This document shows, one piece after another, positions 53,378 through 61,902 of a stretch of 64,000 bases of DNA. Location: positions 2,232,001 through 2,296,000 of the forward strand of contig CM074128.1 of NCBI GenBank assembly GCA_037178625.1, written 5' to 3'. The stretch is from Skeletonema tropicum. Taxonomy: Eukaryota; Bacillariophyta; Thalassiosirophyceae; Thalassiosirales; Thalassiosiraceae. The notes beneath the pieces are model-generated. The model was not told the origin of the DNA. It made no database searches and worked only from the letters and a program-made list of their open reading frames with translations. Position numbers and translations under genes: made by a program. How positions within the stretch are numbered: the stretch's first letter is position 1; the number at the start of each line of letters is the position of its first letter.

Positions 53378-55489
53378 TTACATCATTCCACCAGACGCTT
53401 TCTTTGTTGCCCGGTCCTTTCTATGATGATTTCCAATCTTGGCCTTATTGTCATTCTTTCGTCGTTTTTGAATCTTTGACATATCGACGCCACCTTCGCC
53501 TTGCTTTGCATTGCCTTGAGCTTGAGATTTGCCTGCACCACGACCTGGTTTGCCTCCCCCTCTCCCAGGATTACCTCCTCCTCCTCCTCTTCCTGCGGGG
53601 TTGCCCCCACCTCTTCCAGCATTAGCCTTCTTCCCACCACGTTTTATCGGCAGATACTTCCCATCAGGACCAATCAATCTGCCTTTCTTGCCTTTATCCG
53701 GTCCACGATACTTCCTTTCTTCTTCATCATCCGCAGTTTTTGCACTAGCCGCGCCCTTATTGTGGCCACCAGACCGGTTAAGGTTACGATTTTCCTCCCA
53801 GAAAGCACCCTCTGATTCCACGTCTTTGACCAACCGATTGTACTTTCGCCACATCTCTTGCTCATTCTTAGCTCCACCTCTATCATATTTTTGTTGAATG
53901 TTGTTCGTGTCAACATCGTATAATCCTTCATCCATACCGACACCTCCATCATTACCCACGCCATCATATTGGTCATCATAGTCATCATTATATTCATTTC
54001 GGTTGCTCTGGAAGTAATCCTCATCATCTTCGTCGCTATTACTATCTTGATCAACACCACTCACTTTCAAACCACCCAGTGCTCTCGAAACATTCTCCAC
54101 CAAGAGTGCCTCCTCCTCTGCCCGTCGTACTTCATTACGAATGAGCTCTTTCTGTCTCTCGACATGTTCCTTCCCATCCTCCTTGGCGGTAGCACCCCGA
54201 TGCAAATCAACATTGGCAGTGTAGTGATCGACACTCTTCTTGAGTTGTCGTGGGAGATTCTTTGGTAATGTACGCAGCCGTGGATGGATGTTGTTGTAGG
54301 ATGTACCACCACTGCCACTCTCTTCTGAGAATTGAAGTAATGCCTCCAATGTCCGTCCTAGGTCGTGATTGTAGCACTTTAGAGCCTCTTCGATGTAGCC
54401 TTCACCAAGAGATGGTAGTATGCTATGGATATGATCAATTTGGATATCCACCATGTTTTGTTGCTTTTGTAATTGCTGCGGCTTGGATTCTATTTCTGTA
54501 GTAGCTGTAGACAAAGGAATTGCTGCTGGTTTTGCATCATCACTCGTTCGAGGTGAAGATCGCAACATTGCCAACAAGTATTGAAGTTGAGGAGGTTGTG
54601 ACTGTGACGCATCCTTCGCTATGAATGTAGAACGAAGCGTATTGACAAAGGAATCTTGCTCGTTTTGCTCCTTATCCAACATGTCTCCCAAAGCACAACT
54701 GTATTCACCTAGAGCTGCTTGAATGTTTTGAATTGCGTTCATGATACTTGTCAGCGTTTCATCGTCATCTTCATCACCACTACCATTGATTTGTTTTGAG
54801 CTACGTATGAGACCCATTCGGAGCATCATTGATAAACTGTGCAGAATAAAGTCCTTCATTTCAATATCAGTATCGTTTGCATCACCATTGCCATCACTAC
54901 TTGAGAGGCAATCGTACACCCAAGACAGTGACAAAAACACCAATTGAAGTAGCTCCGTTCCATCATGTTGTTGTCCCTCCTCTTCTAGTACAAGCGCACC
55001 ACATGCACTCTTCGACAGATAGATACCACAAATCGACTCAGTACCATGTAATACATCCTCCCAAGTATATTGTGACGATAATTTGTTTGTATGAGCACGC
55101 AATGGCAAAATCGAACCAATGGAAGCTATCACCGCAGAAGGCGAGTTGGATGATGATGACGATGCATAGGTGAATACCAATTCGGCAAATGCATAATTTA
55201 CATCATAAAGGATAACTTTGGAGAGATGGGAAGATGGAATAGTGGACAGAAGTTGATCAAACCCATCAATTAGATTGTCAGAGGTGGAAGGTGATGATGC
55301 TGATAATGATGATGATGATGAAGTTTCCCGATGATAGTGATAGAGAACTCTTCCAGTACGATAAATCTGGGATGCTGATGGTAGCTGAGCTGCTGCTTCG
55401 TCTTGACTTGACGATTGGGCGGCGTAGGAATCGGCCAGTTCTGTAGCGAGGTCACTAACTATTTCCGTCATGGTCGTGGTGATGCTCAA
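53378..55489 (-). CDS. ASCC2: ASCC2-like protein (CUE domain; ribosome quality-control trigger complex)
   Basis: 703 residues, single exon. A CUE domain at about residues 345-385 (IDHIHSILPSLGEGYIEEAL, then a CYNHDLGRTLEALL helix) is the ubiquitin-binding module. The acidic NDDYDDQYDGVG block, then the Gly/Arg-rich and basic tail with NHHRKDRATKK, match the C-terminus of ASCC2 (yeast Cue3/Rqt3). ASCC2 binds ubiquitin chains on collided ribosomes and works with the helicase ASCC3 in splitting them, and in alkylation repair. The N-terminal 330 residues fit the length of the ASCC3-binding helical domain but are less recognisable. Start: MSITTTMTEIVSDL; a second Met at residue 7 is possible. The Gly/Arg repeats (GRGGGNPAGRGGGGG) may bind RNA. 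Confidence 0.85.
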   Translation of the reverse strand: MSITTTMTEIVSDLATELADSYAAQSSSQDEAAAQLPSASQIYRTGRVLYHYHRETSSSSSLSASSPSTSDNLIDGFDQLLSTIPSSHLSKVILYDVNYAFAELVFTYASSSSSNSPSAVIASIGSILPLRAHTNKLSSQYTWEDVLHGTESICGIYLSKSACGALVLEEEGQQHDGTELLQLVFLSLSWVYDCLSSSDGNGDANDTDIEMKDFILHSLSMMLRMGLIRSSKQINGSGDEDDDETLTSIMNAIQNIQAALGEYSCALGDMLDKEQNEQDSFVNTLRSTFIAKDASQSQPPQLQYLLAMLRSSPRTSDDAKPAAIPLSTATTEIESKPQQLQKQQNMVDIQIDHIHSILPSLGEGYIEEALKCYNHDLGRTLEALLQFSEESGSGGTSYNNIHPRLRTLPKNLPRQLKKSVDHYTANVDLHRGATAKEDGKEHVERQKELIRNEVRRAEEEALLVENVSRALGGLKVSGVDQDSNSDEDDEDYFQSNRNEYNDDYDDQYDGVGNDGGVGMDEGLYDVDTNNIQQKYDRGGAKNEQEMWRKYNRLVKDVESEGAFWEENRNLNRSGGHNKGAASAKTADDEEERKYRGPDKGKKGRLIGPDGKYLPIKRGGKKANAGRGGGNPAGRGGGGGNPGRGGGKPGRGAGKSQAQGNAKQGEGGVDMSKIQKRRKNDNKAKIGNHHRKDRATKKASGGMM

Positions 55490-55558
55490 GGTGCGGATTT
55501 CTATACTGATTGGTTGAGCAAGCTAGCTCAGCTCAGGCAGCTCTGCTTTACGCTATGC

Positions 55559-56350
55559 CCAAGGGTAAATAAGCAGGGTTGGCGACGACGGTTCCCGCCA
55601 AAATTTTACCTAGTAATAAAGCTGAGTACCGTTACCGTCTCGTCGGCAAACTGGAAGGCGAAAGTCAGTGCCGGTCCGAAAAGGATGATCAGCACTAACC
55701 ACCACACGCTCAAGCCAAGGCAACCATGATCACCGTTGCCGCCGTTGAATTAGACCAAGTTAATAGCCTTATTATGGGATGATTGGTGGCTGGCGGTTAT
55801 TATTGATTACTATGTTGGTGTTGAAGCCCTCGCCACTGCCAAATCCCCTGAGAGAAGGCAGTATGGAGGCAATATTAGGCGGTGACGTCCGGCGAGCGCC
55901 GCCCACTGAACAGTGCTTATTGAACGTCCCAAGGAGCGTTTCTGCTGAATCCAAGCACGATAACATCAACATAATAATCCATAGTAACGATCAGCCACCG
56001 ATCGGCCGATATTACGGCTATTAACTTGGTCTATTCCAGCGGCGGCAACGCTGACCATGGTTGCCGGCTGCCGGCAGAGAGTGTTCAATTTGAGCTGTCA
56101 ATGACGGAGATCGGGCGGGCAACCGAGACTCAATGAAGGCAAGCGAGACTCAATGATAGGGATTTCAAAGTCGTAACGATAATCTTACTTAGGAAAAATT
56201 TGATGCCGCTTCCTGCACACTTGTGAACGTAGGAGCGATACGCCGGAATTTGTGAAGAATCGCTAAATTTGAATACCGGTTAGCCGACGAGATGGTAAAT
56301 TGATTTTGAAATTTCACAAAACGACGCCAACCCTGCTTATTTACCCTTGG
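55559..56350. mobile_element. TIR element with nested inverted repeat (792 bp)
   Basis: The ends CCAAGGGTAAATAAGCAGGG and CCCTGCTTATTTACCCTTGG are perfect inverted repeats extending to 26 bp (through TTGGCG). The flanks carry CTATGC on both sides (55553-55558 and 56351-56356), a likely 6-bp target duplication. Inside, a second inverted repeat of about 50 bp (55720-55770 against 56021-56072: GGCAACCATG...TTAATAGCC) is about 90% matched. No coding capacity. The superfamily is unclear. Confidence 0.75.
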
Positions 56351-56356
56351 CTATGC

Positions 56357-56884
56357 CAGCAACTTATGAGCGGAGCGGTGAGCCGTGAGCGAGCGGCGAG
56401 CGGTCGGCGGTCGTCGAGGGTGAGAGGTAGATAGAGTTATGTAAATACATAATAGATAACAATTTCTGGAAATTTGTGACATTGTATAATTACTACATTT
56501 TCCAGAACAAATGTTTTTGCCCGCGCGTGTGGCGTTTTCGTCACACTACCCGTCATTTACGACCCCTTTTAGATCTAATAGTCATTTCTACGTAGGAATA
56601 GTACAAGCCCGTAGAAGCTCAACGGCAATTTCACAAGCACTACATGACATGAACCATGTCGGCCCTGATGTCGGCCCTGTAGAGCCGCTGCTATCCCTAT
56701 TTTCGCTCATCCATTCGCCGAGAGATCCTAAGTATTGACAGGAGACTCCTCTCATTGTGTTGTTGATCGGTCGTAGTAGTCATAGGCGGCCGCTGTCATT
56801 GATGAAGTCTCGTCGGCTACTTTGCAAATTTTTCGCTACACATCTCATCAAATCTGCACATCGCCGAGTTTATGTCTCATCATC
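56357..56884. other. Intergenic region without a supported gene
   Basis: Contains GAGCGGAGCGGTGAGC/GAGCGGCGAGCGGTCGG simple sequence at about 56369-56415 and a short frame (56511-56738) with no known motif. Confidence 0.4.
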
Positions 56885-57987
56885 ATGGCCAGTGACAGCG
56901 ATAGGATCGCGGCCGTCCTGAAAGGGATGAGGGGTTCTAGAGTAGATGATCATAAACATGCTAGCCGTGGCGGAAGAGCCTACCCAAAAGAAGTGCGTGA
57001 GCAGATCATGGGGGGGACGGAATTGCATCCGTCAAGACACCAGTTGTGAGGCGCCTACAGGAACAAAAGAAGTTCCCTTCACTGCAGACTTGCAGAAGGT
57101 GGCCGAGACAGTATGTTACGTTGGGGAACATCTTACCAAAGCGCAAAACCGGCAACAAGGCCGCGACACGGGAGATTGATGGGGAGGCTCTTTTTCAGCT
57201 TGCCCTGTATCGGATGGTAAGGCCTCATGCAAGGCTGTACGAGGTTAGAGCTTATCTCTCCAATAGATTCCCGACTGTTGAGCCCTACTCGGACTCACAA
57301 ATATATCGAGGAGAGCAGCGGCTAGGTCTCTCCCGAAAAGCTGCGTCGTCGACATCACAAGAGGCATACTCACGAAAGAATCTACTCAAACGCAAAATGT
57401 ATTGGGAAGAACCGTACCCCCTTGGTGTCGCAGGCGAGAGTACGGCATCCATTATTGAATTGACGAAGCAAAATTCAAACTCGAGTCGACGGACCGCTCT
57501 TACGGGAAGGTGGCCTGAGAGTTCCGATGCAATTTAAGAGGAAGCTACAAAAAGGGAGACCCGGAACCAATTTGATTATGGCCGTATCTGGAGATAATCA
57601 AAATCCAATCTCTTTCCATAAACATTCACAGAAGGAGGGACAGATCTTCATAGGCTCTATTGTTTCATGGAGGATTTGATCGACTTCCTTGGCAACAACT
57701 ACCCAAACCGGAGCTTCCTTTTCACATAAGACAATCTCAATATCCACAAACACCCCATCATCCTGAACTTGATTGAAGATGCTGGACATCGAGTCGTGTT
57801 TCGAGCACCTTATTGGTCGTGTGACGGATCTATTGAGTATGTCTTCAATACCATACACACCATCCTTGAGATGGGTGGCGACAAAATGGAAGATGTGAAT
57901 GCTTTGGTGAATCGGATTAATCTTATCATCGGAAGTATGGGATCTTTCCGTAGATACTTTCTACACGTAGGATTTCCTGACAACTAG
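56885..57987 (+). pseudogene. Decayed DDE transposase (Tc1/mariner-IS630-like)
   Basis: Pieces of one transposase read in order across frames. MASDSDRIAAVLKGM...RAYPKEVREQIM (56885-57010) looks like the start of the DNA-binding part. After a run of seven G the frame moves to VKTPVVRRLQEQKKFPSLQ (to 57537), then LIMAVSGDNQNPISFH, then DNLNIHKHPIILNLIEDAGH and FRAPYWSCDGSIEYVFNTI (57769-57987), the last two being the second catalytic Asp region and the Glu region of the DDE domain. A TAA (about 57726-57731) interrupts just before DNLN, and a TGA precedes it. At least three frame breaks and two stops make it inactive. Element ends were not found. Confidence 0.75.
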
Positions 57988-58076
57988 TTATTCATGAAGT
58001 AGAATAATACAAATAATGATGTATAATCATATGAATTTAGTTCAAAAGAAACTATGCATAGCCTAATTCAAGCGCT

Positions 58077-58790
58077 TCAAGTGCTTGATAGAATCTGTGA
58101 GCAAATCTGCTGCCTCCAGAGTACTGCACAATTGAACTCTTCCAAGTGCTTCTTCTTTGCCTTCCAAGCTTTGGTGATTGATTTATTCACCTTCGCATTA
58201 TCGTCGAAATCAGGTTCATTATCGCAGAGTGAATGGCTGCACTTCGGACATGGCAAAGAAATCGCTTTCCCTCCAAACTTGTTGTACTCCCGATCCAACT
58301 TATCCGATGATAGCTTCACTGCCTTGCAACCTTTTTTGTTGATATATTTCTCCTTGTCCAACTTTGCCAAACAATACAGTTGAACGTTCTCTAGAATTGT
58401 GGTGAATACTGCCAACTCTCTCTCCAATGCCCTCGTCAAGAAATTATCATGTTGAAGCAGCTCGTTCATCAATACCCAGGCCTTTGCCATGGCCGCTGCA
58501 ATCACCGACTTTTTTGTCTTCTGTGCGTATCTTTTGGTCGGAATTACCGTCATAGCACGACGTTTTAGTGGATCGCTGCACTTGGCCGCTGCTTCAACGA
58601 TAGAAGCTTTGTTTCCGAGCGAGTATTCATGTTTGTGAGGAGTTTAACTGCTGAATGCGTAGTAGATGTCATGTCTTCCTTTGCCGCAAGCCTTGACTCA
58701 ATAGCAGACTGTAGAGATGGAGAAATTTTTCGAATAGTGGGAGATGGAATCTTCACAACTTTGGGAGGACGAATTACTATAGCAAAGACA
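58077..58790 (-). pseudogene. Frameshifted gene of unknown function, possibly transposon-associated
   Basis: Two minus-strand frames join at about 58630: KIPSPTIRKISPSLQSAIES (to about 58640) continues as LGNKASIVEAAAKCSDPLKR and then a 158-residue frame ending at 58077. The downstream part has a CPKCSHSLC zinc-ribbon-like pair and basic segments. It is convergent with, and 90 bp from, the decayed transposase, so it may be a second gene of the same element. No family is recognised. Confidence 0.4.
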
Positions 58791-59165
58791 TCTACTTAAA
58801 AATATAATTACATGGTACAAACAAAGGATGAGGTTGATGGAAGGTGAGTGATCGTGTAAGTGAATGAGACGTTCTGTGTTACGCGAAACGGTGGCATCGA
58901 CAGAATTTTGCAATGAATCGAATGAGAGCCAGGTTCAATCCGGCACTGATGTCGCTGTCGCATCAAAAATCCACCAAGCACAGATCACCCTGGTCCAGAG
59001 GCTTCTTAACGTCTCTTCGCCTTTTACCATTTCCCCACATAAATATATGTGATTATTTGTTACCTACAAGTACTACCTACATCAACCCTTCGAGAAACCA
59101 TTTTTGTTAGCCACTCAACACAAAAAATCCACAAAATACATTGCCACCATGGCGATACTTCGCCG

Positions 59166-59300
59166 CACGCTAGTACCTCAGGGAGTGGTCGGATACCCGG
59201 AACAAACACATTAAATCGTCTCTAATACGTCTTTAGAATCGATTTAGTCTGTTTGTTCCGGGTACACAGTCAATATTGAGAGAGCTAGAGAGTATTTTCA
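59166..59300. other. Hairpin-forming sequence, copy 1
   Basis: Bases 59169-59296 align with 59541-59670: shared GCTAGTACCT, GGGAGTGGTCGG, TACCCG, GAATCGATT, CCGGGTA, CAGTCAATATTG and GAGCTAG, GAGTATTT. In this copy TACCCGGAACAAACA (about 59194) pairs perfectly with TGTTTGTTCCGGGTA (about 59249), enclosing a smaller AAATCG/CGATTT stem. No coding capacity. Confidence 0.6.
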
Positions 59301-59537
59301 GCAGTAGTGTCGTGTGTTGTGGAATGCGATGGGGTCAACAATACCGACGCTCTTTGTAGGTGACTTTCTTCATCGACGGTGTTGAGAGCACATCCTACCG
59401 CTAAATGATTAGTAACATGGGACATCCACGGCCAAAGAAACGTACCGATACCGTGATCCGTTAGAGAACTCCTTCGACACGGAGATGATATTATGTCATG
59501 TCTGAAGTCTGAAATAATATATTATCGCCACTTCAAC

Positions 59538-59672
59538 ATGCGCTAGTACCTTGGGGAGTGGTCGGCTACCCGAATCGATCACAACAAATCATTTCGAATA
59601 TTTCTTAGGAATCGATTAAGGACAGTCGATCCGGGTATCCAGTCAATATTGTGCGAGCTAGGGAGTATTTGC
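59538..59672. other. Hairpin-forming sequence, copy 2
   Basis: Direct-orientation relative of 59166-59300. The stem is kept with different bases: TACCCGAATCGAT (about 59567) faces GTCGATCCGGGTA (about 59624), with one mismatch and one G-T pair. Outer conserved blocks are unchanged. Confidence 0.6.
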
Positions 59673-61069
59673 GCTTGGCATAAATGAATCTATGAATACC
59701 ATAAAAAGATCTCACTGTGTATTGTCACTCTCAAGGCCAACGCCGTCAATAGAAGTGCCGCGAGCGCATCCATTATGTAGCACTGTCATCACCGAAATGA
59801 GACACAGGGCAATCATATCTTCGACAGATTCAATCGTAGTTATCTATACTTGATGCATATCAGAATAGAATTAAGATGCTGCAGGGAGGGAGGTCGGTTT
59901 ACTCAACAATCAACAACAGGCATCCTTGATGAATTCGTCACTTCATGGGTTTCATGTTAGCATCTGTTGTTATTACAGGGAAAGACCCCCAGAAAGACAA
60001 TCAATATTGTGAGACGTGGGTGTGATTGTATAGTGCCGTCAAGAGAATCTAACTCCAGCGATAAAGCCAGAGAGGCATATGTTTTAATAGAGTGTTGAGT
60101 CATCATCGCGGCTTCATGTTATTGAAAAGATAATTCATTACACATGGTTACAAAATAATGTTAATGGATATCAACACTACATATTTGACTTGATTGAAAT
60201 TGAAGTTTGTACCCAAGAGGTTGGTTCCGTTACACTGAGTTAGACCCTGAAATCTTACACGTTATTATTCCATGGTAGGTTATGGCTGTTATAGTACTGT
60301 TTTGCACTCTCGTACATTTTATCATGCTGCGTAGTTGTCAAGTGACGGAAGCTGACGGAAGCCATGGTTGAAAAGTAGAACATGGTAGCTTGTCTACGGG
60401 TAATAAGTATCAAAACTTACGTATGTTCGATCATTATGTAGTCTGCCCTCGGGGGCATGCCCGAAAGTTACTCTAAAATGGAGACAAAAAGGTAAAACAG
60501 AAAAAAGATGTTATGAAGCAAAATCTCGATTTTGGACCAGGGTGAGATCAACTCAAGCAGCTCAACAATGATATCTTTCCTTCTAGTAGTCCAATCAAGG
60601 CGATAGGTGGCGTTTTGGAAAGCTCTCGAGCAGATCTATCGATTAGGCATGTAATCGACGTCATTGGACGAATTTGGTTGAATCGATCAGGCTAGAAACG
60701 GGGTTACTTTCTGCCCAGCTCGTCCAGATCTGGCTTCAGAGCCAGATTTTCAAAATAGAGGTCCAAATTATCAAAATTGACAATATGACCACCATTGGAA
60801 TCGTCTCTTCAAGCGGAATCGATTATTATCATTCTTAGAATCAAAATGTATCCACACTGCTTGGCCAAGGCCTTGCTCAGGCTCAGACACTTGCAGACGC
60901 TGGTAAGAAAATGACAGATGGTACATGTGAAATACAAAAAAGCGACCACCTTCATCGACAAGATCCACAATAAACACAGCTCGCCTGGGAGGCTCGCCTA
61001 AGAACGCTTCGCTGAAGATACACAACATAGATCAGTGCCGTCAATGAACTTAGTTCCGGGTGGGCTCTA
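59673..61069. other. Intergenic region without a supported gene
   Basis: About 1.4 kb, AT-rich in the middle. No frame with coding character on either strand; a minus-strand 85-codon frame (60771-61028) has no known motif. No RNA gene is recognised by eye. The last 80 bases (60990-61060) are a diverged direct relative of the left arm of the next element (AACGCTTCGCTGAAGAT against AACGCTGCGCTGAAGAC). Confidence 0.4.
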
Positions 61070-61418
61070 AACGCTGCGCTGAAGACACTACTACTAAGTC
61101 AGCCCCGTCAATGATAGTTGGCACCTGTATCGTCCAATACCTCCAACAGCATCACCCCCAACAGCAGCAGCACCCTAATCTCAACTCCGACCAATCCTCA
61201 ACAACAACAATGACTACTACTCCAAGTACTGCTGCTGTTGGAGATGGAGGATGCTGCTGTTGTTGTTGGGGATTGGTCGGAGAAGGAGGAGAGGATGGTG
61301 TTGCTGCTGGTACTACTAACAACAACAGCAGCAGCAGTACCATCGACAATGATGTTGGCTACTACTGCTGCTGCTGCTGTTGGACGATACACACGTTAAG
61401 TGTCTTCAGCGCAGCGTT
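61070..61418. mobile_element. Foldback element with triplet-repeat arms (349 bp)
   Basis: The outermost 20 bp AACGCTGCGCTGAAGACACT (61070-61089) and AGTGTCTTCAGCGCAGCGTT (61399-61418) are a perfect inverted repeat. Further in, GTATCGTCCAA faces TTGGACGATAC, and CCAACAGCAGCAGCA faces TGCTGCTGCTGCTGTTGG. The middle is CAA/CTA/CTG triplet-rich on both sides, so the whole can fold into one long imperfect hairpin. No target duplication was identified. Apparent Ser/Cys-rich frames here are repeat artefacts. Confidence 0.6.
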
Positions 61419-61902
61419 GAATGTACATCGTATACCAGTAATCTCAGAAAGAAGGCACTTACATTACTACTAATAGTACTCTAGAAATATTTGATAAACG
61501 AGCTGCGGTACGCCACAAGGCAGAATGCAGAATGCAACTTAATGAAAGTAGCATCACGCAAGAGGTGATTGATCCTCATCCCGGCCTTGGCTCCCTTGAT
61601 ATCCATCGGCGAGGTACAAGACGGTACGGTACTCGATCCGGGTCTCACAAAGATACAATTCATTTTTCCAATGCTGCGCTAGCATTAGATCATATGTACT
61701 GCAATGGCATACTTGCTTAGCAATCGACCTTCAACATCTGGACCGTGGACTTTCATGTTACAGGTGATCTTACATATGGTACAAACAGCAGAAGTTTATT
61801 ATTCAGTAATTGAAAAAACAGCGGGTGCTTTATTGTATTTACTTGTTGCAGAGGAAATGAACACATCCATACGTGATTTTTGAACAAAGAAATAGCAGCA
61901 AC

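Noticed and set aside
61060..61473. Plus-strand frame rich in Ser, Thr, Cys and Asn
   Set aside because: It is translation of the triplet-repeat foldback.
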